Of a stretch of DNA of 64,000 nucleotides, positions 42,727 to 49,927 are shown piece after piece; position 1 is the first letter of the stretch, and each line of letters opens with the position of its first letter. A program made the position numbers and the translations under genes. The notes under the pieces were generated by a model. The model was given only the letters and a program-made list of their open reading frames with translations. It was not told where the DNA came from and searched no databases. Origin of the DNA: an uncultured Acidimicrobiales bacterium (GTDB taxonomy: Bacteria; Actinomycetota; Acidimicrobiia; Acidimicrobiales; SZUA-35); assembly GCA_937922805.1 (NCBI GenBank), contig CALAJV010000004.1, positions 1 to 64,000 of the forward strand, in the 5' to 3' direction.

Positions 42727-44055
42727 CTACGCCTGATCGACGAATAACAGCGCCGGTTGTTCGAGTTGGACTCGAAGTGCTTGAATGAATTGAGCGGCAT
42801 CCCAGCCGTCGATCACACGATGGTCGAATGACGAAGACAGGTTCATGATCTTGCGGGGAACGAACTCTCCGTCGATGAAGACCGGTTTAACTACGATCTT
42901 ATTGACTCCGACTATCGCCACTTCAGGTTTGTTGATCACCGGAGTTGTGACGATGCCACCAATCGCTCCGAGGCTGCTGATGGTGATGGTCGATCCGGAA
43001 AGGTCGGCCGATGATGCTTTCCCCGATCGAGTTAGATCGGCCAGAGCGCGAAGTCGGTCGGCCGATGACCAAAGCGTTTCCGCTTCGGCATGATGAAGTA
43101 CCGGTACAACGAGCCCGTTGTCGGTTTGAGTAGCTACGCCGACGTGAACACCATGGAATGTGCGAATCACTCCGGCGTCGTCATCAACGTGAGCATTCAT
43201 CTTCGGGTGGTTCACTACTTCATTCGTGATTGCCCGAATCAAGAACGGTAGCAGGGTAAGACGGGGTTGTTCTTCGCTACGCCGTTCGTTTAACGTGGCT
43301 CGGAGGTCTTCGAGGGCGGTAACGTCAACTTCCTCGACGTAGGTGATGTGGGGAATTGTTGTGACCGCTTCAACCATTCGTTGAGCGATCTTTCGACGAA
43401 TACCGACCAGCGGCTTATCAACTGGAGCGGCGCTCCGGCGGATCTGGCTGTGTTGACCGGTTGACGGTTGGGCGTGCTGTCCACCGGATCCGATGAACAA
43501 GTCGAGGTCTTCGTGAGTGACTCGGCCCGCTGGGCCCGTTCCAGGCACTCTCTTTAACTCGATCCCGGCTTCTCTGGCCCGACGCCGAAGAGCAGGCGAT
43601 GCTTTCGGTCGTGCCAGATCGTTGTTGTTCGCGATGGGGGCAGCCGCGGTCACGGGGGGAGTTGCTTGTTGAAATTCCGGTGGTGGCGTTGCCGGTTGAT
43701 TTTGAGATGGGGCCGCTGGTTGTTGTGGTTCAGTCGGAGACGAATCCCGGTGAGCTGGTGGCGGGGGAGAAGCGGGTGCCGATCCAGTATCGGTTTCGGA
43801 GTCCGGGCTTTCACCCTCGATGGAGAGATGGAAAAGTTCGGAACCAACTAAAAGCACGTCGCCGACGTTGCCGTCGAGACTTTCGACAACGCCATCGCTA
43901 GGTGCCGGAACTTCAACCGTTGCTTTGTCGGTCATTACCTCGGCTACAACTTCATTGCGTCGAACTGGTTGTCCGACCTCGACCGCCCATGCGACCAGCT
44001 CGACCTCAGCAATTCCTTCACCAACGTCGGGCACCTTAATGATCCGAGTTCCCAT
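42727..44055 (-). CDS. 2-oxoacid dehydrogenase dihydrolipoyl acyltransferase (E2)
   Basis: A 442-residue E2. The single lipoyl domain (residues 1-80) has its attachment Lys in VMTDKATVEVPAPSDG. Next come a Pro/Gln/Ala-rich linker, a peripheral-subunit-binding domain (ASPALRRRAREAG to RVTHEDLDLF, about 150-190) and the catalytic domain (about 215-440) with SFDHRVIDGWDAAQF (His-x3-Asp-Gly). The lipoyl-domain wording is closer to branched-chain than to pyruvate dehydrogenase E2. The start ATG 44055 overlaps the TAA stop of the E1-beta gene by one base. Confidence 0.9.
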   Translation of the reverse strand: MGTRIIKVPDVGEGIAEVELVAWAVEVGQPVRRNEVVAEVMTDKATVEVPAPSDGVVESLDGNVGDVLLVGSELFHLSIEGESPDSETDTGSAPASPPPPAHRDSSPTEPQQPAAPSQNQPATPPPEFQQATPPVTAAAPIANNNDLARPKASPALRRRAREAGIELKRVPGTGPAGRVTHEDLDLFIGSGGQHAQPSTGQHSQIRRSAAPVDKPLVGIRRKIAQRMVEAVTTIPHITYVEEVDVTALEDLRATLNERRSEEQPRLTLLPFLIRAITNEVVNHPKMNAHVDDDAGVIRTFHGVHVGVATQTDNGLVVPVLHHAEAETLWSSADRLRALADLTRSGKASSADLSGSTITISSLGAIGGIVTTPVINKPEVAIVGVNKIVVKPVFIDGEFVPRKIMNLSSSFDHRVIDGWDAAQFIQALRVQLEQPALLFVDQA

Positions 44056-45176
44056 TAGTATCCCACCACTTTCTGTAGCGCTTCAGTTACCCGACTTGGA
44101 CCAGGGAAGTACACCCATTCGAGACTGGTTGGGTAGGGCGTGTCGAACCCAGTTACTCGCGTGATCGGCGCTTCCAAGTAGTCGAAGCATCGTTCTTGAA
44201 CTTGGGCTGATAGTTCGGCGCCGAACCCGCTGGTTCTGGTGGCCTCGTGGACGATCACGCACCTGCCTGTTTTCTTGACTGATTCAACAATCGTTTCGAT
44301 GTCGAGTGGAATGAGAGTTCGAAGGTCGATCACTTCGGCGTCGATCCCCGATTCCTCCGCCGCTGCTTTGGCTACGAAGCGAAGGGTTCCATAGGACAAA
44401 ACAGTCACCTCGCTACCGGGCCGAACTATCTCGGCCTTACCGAGAGGCACCGTGTAGTACCCACTTGGAACGTTGCCCAGCTGATGGCGGGACCAAGGTT
44501 GGATAGGGCGATCGTGATGGCCATCGAAGGGGCCGTTGTAGAGCCGTTTCGGCTCGAGGAAGACAACCGGATCTGGATCTTCGATAGCAGCGATTAACAG
44601 CCCCTTGGCGTCGATCGGGTCGGACGGCACAACGGTCTTGATCCCGGCGACGTGGGTGAACAGTGCCTCCGGACTTTGAGAGTGAGTTTGCCCGCCGCGG
44701 ATACCTCCGCCGAACGGCATTCGGATCACCATTGGAGCGGTGTAGCCGCCAGCTGATCGAGCTCGAAGTCGAGCGGCTTCGGACACAATTTGGTCGTACC
44801 CGGGATACATGTAGTCGGCGAACTGGATCTCGGCCACCGGGCGAAGGCCAAATGCGGCCATGCCGACCGCTGACCCGATGATCCCACTTTCACTGATTGG
44901 TGTATCAAACGATCGGTGTTTGCCGAACTGTTGTTGAAGACCTTCGGTGCAACGGAAGACTCCACCGAAATATCCGGCATCCTCGCCAAAGGAAACAACC
45001 CGGTCATCTCTCTCCATCATTACGGCCAAAGCATCACGAATCGCTTCGATCATCGTCATCGGGGTTGTCTCTGATGAGGTTGTCTCCGATGAGGTTGTTT
45101 CTGATGAAGCTGTATTTGATGTGGTTGTGTCAGATGTGGTGGCAGTTGAATTCACCATTGAATTCGTCGAGGCCAT
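44055..45176 (-). CDS. 2-oxoacid dehydrogenase E1 beta subunit
   Basis: A 373-residue transketolase-like subunit: IEAIRDALAVMMERDDRVV, GEDAGYFGGVFRCTEGLQ, ETPISE-type region DTPISESGIIGSAVGMA, and QIVSEAARLRARSAGGYTAP. Residues 1-38 are an unusual Thr/Ser/Glu-rich tail made from a 15-bp tandem repeat. ATG 45176 has AGGAC upstream and supports translation of the tail; ATG 45059 or 45053 would give the ordinary family N-terminus. Works with E1-alpha to decarboxylate 2-oxoacids using thiamine diphosphate. Second gene of the operon. Confidence 0.9.
   Translation of the reverse strand: MASTNSMVNSTATTSDTTTSNTASSETTSSETTSSETTPMTMIEAIRDALAVMMERDDRVVSFGEDAGYFGGVFRCTEGLQQQFGKHRSFDTPISESGIIGSAVGMAAFGLRPVAEIQFADYMYPGYDQIVSEAARLRARSAGGYTAPMVIRMPFGGGIRGGQTHSQSPEALFTHVAGIKTVVPSDPIDAKGLLIAAIEDPDPVVFLEPKRLYNGPFDGHHDRPIQPWSRHQLGNVPSGYYTVPLGKAEIVRPGSEVTVLSYGTLRFVAKAAAEESGIDAEVIDLRTLIPLDIETIVESVKKTGRCVIVHEATRTSGFGAELSAQVQERCFDYLEAPITRVTGFDTPYPTSLEWVYFPGPSRVTEALQKVVGY
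45064..45138 (-). repeat. 15-bp tandem repeat, five units, at the E1-beta N-terminus
   Basis: On the + strand the units read GTTGTCTCTGATGAG, GTTGTCTCCGATGAG, GTTGTTTCTGATGAA, GCTGTATTTGATGTG, GTTGTGTCAGATGTG. On the coding strand they give SSETT-like pentapeptides. The first two differ by one base, indicating recent slippage. Confidence 0.85.
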
Positions 45177-45237
45177 GGGCGCTTGTCCTATTCGTCGTCT
45201 GGGTTGATCAGATGGTTTGTTCTTTGACCAGGTTTTG

Positions 45238-46491
45238 CTAGTAGCCGAGCTCTTGCCGTTGTTCTTGAAGGTGAGGAGGGATATCGGCGAATACGTGTCG
45301 GAACATCTCCGATGGTGACAGCATCGTGTCGCTGCCGAGGTCTCCGAATGTTTCTGCCTCAGCTACCGTGGTGTCAACCAGTTCAGTGCAATCAGCATGG
45401 AGCTGAGTTAGCTCTGATTCAGTGACTTCTCCACTCATCAAAAGGTGAAGCGAGAGTCGCTCGATCGGATCTCCGAGCGGCCATGAGGCGGCGGCATTTT
45501 TGGGTCGATACTTGGTTGGGTCATCAGAGCTTGAATGGGATGCGGCTCGGTAGGTGACCCATTCGATTAGGGTCGGTCCGTAGCCGTTTCTAGCTCGTTC
45601 GGTAGCCCAGGTTGATACTGCGTGCCCCGCTAGGAAGTCGTTGCCGTCGACTCGAAGAGTCGCTAGTCCGTAGCCAATTCCTCGTTGAGCAAAATTTGAG
45701 TCGACCCCACCGGCGATGCCTTGGAAGCTTGAGATGGCCCATTGGTTGTTAACGATGTTGATAATGGTCGGCGGTTGATAGACCGAAGCGAAAACCAAAC
45801 CAGAATGGAAGTCGTTCTCGGCCGTGGCGCCTTCGCCAGTCCAGGCCACCCCAACAATTCGTTTGCCGGTTATGGCGCCGCCCATGGCCCATCCAACCCC
45901 TTGAATAATCTGAGTGGCCAAGTTCCCTGAGATGGAAAAGAAGCCGCACTCGGGAACCGAGTGCATTACCGGGAGCTGAGCCCCTTTTAGCCGGTCGCCC
46001 GAGTTCGACAGGATCTGACAGGTCATCTCGACTAACGAGTGGCCGTTGGCCACCAAGATGCCGCCTTGTCGGTAGGTGGGGAAGTGCATGTCTAGGCCCT
46101 CGCCGTAACCAGGCGACGTGTCGTTCACAGCCATGGCGGCCGAAACAGCGATGGCTTCTTCACCTTCTGACTTCATAGCGAACGCAGCTTTGCCTTGGCG
46201 TTGTAAAAGCAAGAACTGATCTTCAAGTAATCGAGTGACGATCATGTGCCGCAGCCCAGTGCGCTTTGTCTCGGTAGAGAGTTGCGGGTTCCATTCACCC
46301 CCCGCCTTACCCTTGTCATCGATAACTCGAACAAGATCTGTGGCTAGGTCGTACGTATCTGGCGCCGGGACATCGATCGCCGGGCGTCGAACTGTTCCCA
46401 CCTCAGGTATAACAAGGTGAGAGAAATCAGGTTCTTCGCCTGGCCGGGCCGCTGGTTCAGGTACGTGAAGCCGCATCTCCGAAGGACTCAT
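45238..46491 (-). CDS. Branched-chain 2-oxoacid dehydrogenase E1 alpha subunit
   Basis: A 417-residue thiamine-diphosphate-dependent subunit. I choose ATG 46491 because GGGA sits upstream and the likely promoter is at 46531-46559; a longer frame to 46590 would run through that promoter. Motifs are FPTYRQGGILVANGH, SVPECGFFSISGNLATQIIQ, and the TPP site GVAWTGEGATAENDFHSG ... VNNQWAIS. The length and N-terminal extension before RHMIVTRLLEDQFLLLQRQG fit branched-chain or related 2-oxoacid dehydrogenases. It heads the E1a-E1b-E2-E3 operon, which converts 2-oxoisovalerate-type acids to acyl-CoAs. Confidence 0.9.
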   Translation of the reverse strand: MSPSEMRLHVPEPAARPGEEPDFSHLVIPEVGTVRRPAIDVPAPDTYDLATDLVRVIDDKGKAGGEWNPQLSTETKRTGLRHMIVTRLLEDQFLLLQRQGKAAFAMKSEGEEAIAVSAAMAVNDTSPGYGEGLDMHFPTYRQGGILVANGHSLVEMTCQILSNSGDRLKGAQLPVMHSVPECGFFSISGNLATQIIQGVGWAMGGAITGKRIVGVAWTGEGATAENDFHSGLVFASVYQPPTIINIVNNQWAISSFQGIAGGVDSNFAQRGIGYGLATLRVDGNDFLAGHAVSTWATERARNGYGPTLIEWVTYRAASHSSSDDPTKYRPKNAAASWPLGDPIERLSLHLLMSGEVTESELTQLHADCTELVDTTVAEAETFGDLGSDTMLSPSEMFRHVFADIPPHLQEQRQELGY

Positions 46492-46522
46492 ACTGTTCCC
46501 ATCGCATTTTGGACGCTGTTGC

Positions 46523-46559
46523 TTAGACGTATCTAAATTATGGCGGTCTGTAGGGTCAA
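46523..46559 (-). promoter_or_regulatory. Candidate promoter and operator of the 2-oxoacid dehydrogenase operon
   Basis: On the coding (minus) strand, TTGACC (46559-46554) is followed after 17 bp by TTAGAT (46536-46531), a weak -10. An inverted repeat TTAGA-(4)-TCTAA at 46523-46536 overlaps the -10, a place where a repressor would act. About 32 bases downstream lies the ATG at 46491. Confidence 0.4.
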
Positions 46560-46695
46560 TCCGCTCAAATGTGACCAATTTTGTTGCCATGGTGGATTAG
46601 CTTGCGGCGGCGTGTCGAGTTGGATGCAACTCTCAATACCTGTCCCCCAAGATCAGCCCAGGCAAGATGGTGGCGGTTCAAACCTGTTAGTCGAT

Positions 46696-47196
46696 CTAAC
46701 TTGGGTTTTGCTCGCTGTCAGCCGCATCTAGGGCAAGAGCGACCCGGGCTGGAAAGCCTCCGGTAGCGATTGGTCCCCACCGTTCGATATCAATCGATAT
46801 CAGGCACTTGCCCTGTCGAATCATGGCGGCCCGGTAGTCGTCCCAATTAGAGTGTTCACCCGATATCGCTCGAAAGTACTCAACCATCCCTTCGACCGCT
46901 TCCGGAACGTCTGTAACGACCGCTTGACCGTCGACTTGAACCCACGCTCCACCAAAATGATCGCTGAGCACGCATACCGTTGCCCTGGCATCACGACGCA
47001 AATTGTGGACCTTGTCTCGTTGCGGGTACGTGGCGACCACCAATCTCCCGGCTTCTGTTACCCCACCGGTTACCGGGGATACTTGAGGTCGTCCGTCGGA
47101 ACGAAGGGTGGTCATGATCCACTGGTGTCGAGGGCGAACAAAGTCGAGTAGTTCGTCTCGTCCAACAATGTCTGCGGTTGCTATCTTGCGGGCCAT
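46696..47196 (-). CDS. PPOX-class FMN/F420-dependent oxidoreductase
   Basis: A 166-residue split-barrel protein of the pyridoxamine-phosphate-oxidase-like superfamily. Typical elements: WIMTTLRSDGRPQVSPVTGGV, LVVATYPQRDKVHNLRRDARATVCVL and WVQVDGQAVVTD. Single-domain members of this length in actinobacteria often use F420, but FMN or heme binding cannot be excluded from sequence. It starts ATG 47196, divergent from an exonuclease gene. An 8-bp inverted repeat lies seven bases upstream. The substrate is unknown. Confidence 0.82.
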   Translation of the reverse strand: MARKIATADIVGRDELLDFVRPRHQWIMTTLRSDGRPQVSPVTGGVTEAGRLVVATYPQRDKVHNLRRDARATVCVLSDHFGGAWVQVDGQAVVTDVPEAVEGMVEYFRAISGEHSNWDDYRAAMIRQGKCLISIDIERWGPIATGGFPARVALALDAADSEQNPS

Positions 47197-47202
47197 GGGT
47201 CA

Positions 47203-47226
47203 ACACTAGCTGGTTCGGGCTAGTGT
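47203..47226. promoter_or_regulatory. Perfect 8-bp inverted repeat, candidate operator
   Basis: ACACTAGC-(8 nt)-GCTAGTGT sits in the 88-bp divergent region between the PPOX gene (start 47196) and the exonuclease gene (start 47285). Its position right at the PPOX start means it would overlap the promoter or ribosome site on that side. A dimeric regulator site or an RNA hairpin are both possible. Confidence 0.5.
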
Positions 47227-47284
47227 GGCCGACGAGAGGTACCCAAATGATCAACTTCGACGACTGCAATTATGAGCGGCATCT

Positions 47285-48172
47285 ATGAGTGACCTGACAG
47301 TACATGTAGTGGATGGAACGTACGAATTATTCAGGCAGCACTTTGCCCGACCTTCTCGAGTAAACGCTGGTGGGCTCGAAGTTGGCGGAGCACGGGGAGT
47401 TTTGCGGAGCATGCTCACGATGCTTGAAGACGGAGCCACCCACATGGGCGTTGCTACCGATCATGTGGTTGAATCGTTCCGTAATGAAATGTACGACGGG
47501 TACAAATCGGGTGAAGGTCTGGATCCCGAAATCGGCAACCAGTTCGGACCGCTAGAAGATGGTCTACGGGGTTTGGGTATTGCCACGTACCCGATGGTTG
47601 AATATGAAGCCGACGATGGAATGGCTTCGCTCGCCGCAGTTGCTGCCGCTGACGAACGAGTGAGCAAGGTACTGCTTTGCACCGCCGACAAGGACTTGGC
47701 GCAGTGCGTGGTTGCTGGTCGAGTGCTTCAATTCAATCGAAGAGAAAACAAGATTCTGGATGTCGCCGACATAGAAGAGAAGTATGGGGTAAAGCCGGAG
47801 TCAATTCCCGACTGGCTTGGGCTGGTTGGCGATTCTGCCGATGGATTCCCAGGTCTCAAAGGTTGGGGAGCGAAATCAGCCGCTGCGGTGTTGCAGCGAT
47901 ATGGCCATATCGACAAGATCCCCTTGGCCGCCGGACAGTGGGATATCACAGTTCGAGGTGGCGCTAAGCTGGCCAAGACCTTGGCTGAGAACCTCGATGA
48001 TGCCTTTCTGTTCAGAAGGTTGGCCACCCTCGAGACCGAAGCGCCAACAGCGTCTTCTATCGAAGAACTGCGCTGGACCGGTCCCTCCGACACTATTGAA
48101 CAGATCGCAGAGTTCTTCGACGCCGAAGATCTCGTGACTCGTAGCAGAAAGCTAGCAGAAGCTCGAAAGTAG
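47285..48172 (+). CDS. 5'-3' exonuclease (PIN/FEN-like, Pol I exo-domain homologue)
   Basis: A 295-residue stand-alone flap/5'-exonuclease. The acidic metal site is seen in HVVDGTYELFR, EYEADDGMASLAA and LLCTADKDLAQCV. The helix-hairpin-helix region is GLVGDSADGFPGLKGWGAKSAAAVLQRYG. It corresponds to the N-terminal domain of DNA polymerase I without the polymerase, as in other actinobacterial stand-alone exonucleases. Expected to remove RNA primers or flaps during replication and repair. It starts ATG 47285, divergent from the PPOX gene. Confidence 0.88.
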   Translation: MSDLTVHVVDGTYELFRQHFARPSRVNAGGLEVGGARGVLRSMLTMLEDGATHMGVATDHVVESFRNEMYDGYKSGEGLDPEIGNQFGPLEDGLRGLGIATYPMVEYEADDGMASLAAVAAADERVSKVLLCTADKDLAQCVVAGRVLQFNRRENKILDVADIEEKYGVKPESIPDWLGLVGDSADGFPGLKGWGAKSAAAVLQRYGHIDKIPLAAGQWDITVRGGAKLAKTLAENLDDAFLFRRLATLETEAPTASSIEELRWTGPSDTIEQIAEFFDAEDLVTRSRKLAEARK

Positions 48173-48297
48173 TTAAGCCCGGTTGGATGTCCAGTAATGG
48201 TTCGGTGTGATTCTTTGGCCACCGAAGGATTGCTATCCGGTTGTTTGATGGGTTCGGACCCTTCCGGCCGGCGGATTGTAGCCGTAGTCTGGTGACC

Positions 48298-49029
48298 ATG
48301 CGGTATGACTCGATCGGCGCCGGCTATGCCAATCAGCGAATAGCAGACCAACGTTGGGAGCGGCAGATCCATGCTGCACTAGGGGCCGCTTCCACCGTGA
48401 TTAACGTTGGCGCGGGGACTGGCAACTACGAGCCCACTGATCGCTTTGTGGTTGCGCTCGAACCGTCGTCCGCCATGTTGGCGCAACGAACCCGGGGGGT
48501 TGCGGTAAATGGTGTGGCTGAAGCCTTGCCGTTTCCAGATGGTTCTTTCGGCGTTGCACTAGCGGCTCTAACCGTGCATCACTGGGCTAGCCAGGCACGA
48601 GGGCTAGCGGAACTGCGACGGGTGGCCGATCGCCAAGTGGTTACGGTGTTCGAGCAACTAATCGCTCACAAGTTCTGGCTAGTCGACTACTTTCCAGAAG
48701 TTCTGACTCAACAAGTCGAGATCAACGCCCCAACACCCGAATCGTTGGCCAAGCACCTCAACGTCGTTGATGTGCAGACGTTGTTCGTCCCCCAAGATAT
48801 GACCGATGGCGTCGCCGCTGCTTACTGGCAACGGCCGGAGCGGTACCTTCTTCCTGAGGTTCAACAATCAGCATCACTATTTGCGCTGATGCCCGACGAT
48901 GCCCGTCGTCGTGGAACCGAACGGTTGCGAGCCGATCTAGCCGACGGTACATGGAACGAGCGCTACGGCTACCTGCTCAACGAAACGCAGATTGACGCTG
49001 GCTACCGACTGGTACTAGCGGAGAATTGA
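48298..49029 (+). CDS. Class I SAM-dependent methyltransferase
   Basis: A 243-residue methyltransferase from ATG 48298; a longer open frame to 48241 adds 19 residues without motif support. SAM-binding motif I is VINVGAGTGNYEP, motif II VALEPSSAMLAQR, and the post-motif GVAEALPFPDGSFGVALAALTVHHW. The Methyltransf_11 pattern suggests small-molecule or lipid methylation. The motif-I strand lacks the usual acidic end (VNVGAGTG), which is common in this subgroup. The target is unknown. It follows the exonuclease gene by about 125 bp. Confidence 0.85.
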   Translation: MRYDSIGAGYANQRIADQRWERQIHAALGAASTVINVGAGTGNYEPTDRFVVALEPSSAMLAQRTRGVAVNGVAEALPFPDGSFGVALAALTVHHWASQARGLAELRRVADRQVVTVFEQLIAHKFWLVDYFPEVLTQQVEINAPTPESLAKHLNVVDVQTLFVPQDMTDGVAAAYWQRPERYLLPEVQQSASLFALMPDDARRRGTERLRADLADGTWNERYGYLLNETQIDAGYRLVLAEN

Positions 49030-49110
49030 TCTGGCCGGCGATGTAGCCTTCCCGGCAACAAGTAGATGAGCTATCTGATGAGCGAGGCTTGACGCTAGAG
49101 TTGAAAAGTT

Positions 49111-49626
49111 GTGACCAACGATCAAGAACGCGATTTTCAGTTACGGCCCTATGAGGCTGCGCACGCCGAAAGCGTGTTAGCCCTGAACGCTGCATGTCAG
49201 CCGGAAGTAGGGTCGCTCGACAATGAGAAACTCGACCGCTTCGCCGATTGGGCCCCCTACTTCAAAGTTGTGGAAGCTGACGGTGCACTCGTTGCCTTCC
49301 TCATTGGCTTGACCGAGGAAGCTCCCTACGAGAGCCCAAATTTTGGTTGGTTTGTCAACAAGGTCGACTCGTTCGCATACATTGATCGTATTGCCGTTGC
49401 TGAACAAGCCCGGGGGGCTGGCATCGGACCCTTGTTGTACCAAGACTTCGAACAGTGGGCGATCTCGGCGTCCAAGAAGTCATTGTGTGCAGAGGTAAAC
49501 GTTGAGCCGCCGAACCCTCGGTCGCTCCGCTTTCACGAAATCTACGGTTTTGAGGCGCTCGAAGAGTTTGAACCAACTGGTTCAGCTGACTACAGGGTTG
49601 TCATGTTGGCTAAGAACGTTTCGTAG
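49111..49626 (+). CDS. GNAT family N-acetyltransferase
   Basis: A 171-residue acetyltransferase starting GTG 49111. Motif A is AYIDRIAVAEQARGAGIGPLLYQ; motif B is VEPPNPRSLRFHEIYGFEAL. The acidic segment EEAPYESPNFGWFVNKVDSF between strands is typical of a GNAT subgroup with about 170 residues that acts on small amines. Co-directional with the methyltransferase gene 81 bp upstream. The substrate is unknown. Confidence 0.85.
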   Translation: MTNDQERDFQLRPYEAAHAESVLALNAACQPEVGSLDNEKLDRFADWAPYFKVVEADGALVAFLIGLTEEAPYESPNFGWFVNKVDSFAYIDRIAVAEQARGAGIGPLLYQDFEQWAISASKKSLCAEVNVEPPNPRSLRFHEIYGFEALEEFEPTGSADYRVVMLAKNVS

Positions 49627-49677
49627 CTGAGTTCTGATTGGTCTAACCGTCGGTTGAGAAGGCTTGGTCAAAGCTAA

Positions 49678-49838
49678 ACCCGGGAGGTATGTCGTGACGT
49701 CGAATAAACTTCGTTCGGTCCACTTCCCCAAGTATTCGAGAACGAAGCGCCACGGCGCCTCCTAGTCGACTTCCTCCCGGGTAAGTGAACGAACGGCCTT
49801 GACCTATAGCGGGGGCTTTGGCCGTCCGTCCACTTACC
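49678..49838. other. Strongly self-complementary intergenic element, possible structured RNA
   Basis: No convincing gene lies in 49627-49927. An outer 10-bp pair ACCCGGGAGG (49678-49687) / CCTCCCGGGT (49773-49782) extends inward with GTCG (49691) / CGAC (49767). Inside, two overlapping pairings occur: TCGAATA (49700) / TATTCGA (49733) and CTTCGTTC (49709) / GAACGAAG (49740). They interleave as A-B-A'-B', so they are alternatives or a pseudoknot. A second hairpin pairs 49780-49798 with 49820-49838, 17 of 19 positions (GGTAAGTG / CACTTACC and ACGGCC / GGCCGT). A structured RNA, or the remnant of a small mobile repeat, are both possible. The strand is unknown. Confidence 0.5.
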
Positions 49839-49927
49839 ACTAACAAGCGCGCGGCGGGCGCAAACCATTACATGGAATCTGAAGATCTAGCGCTCCGGGC
49901 TTTCTATTCTCGGCACGCTGTTGACTC

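Noticed and set aside
49643..49846. 67-codon minus-strand frame in the structured intergenic element
   Set aside because: Only a TTG start with no ribosome site, no recognisable motif, and the same DNA is packed with complementary segments that explain the pattern better.
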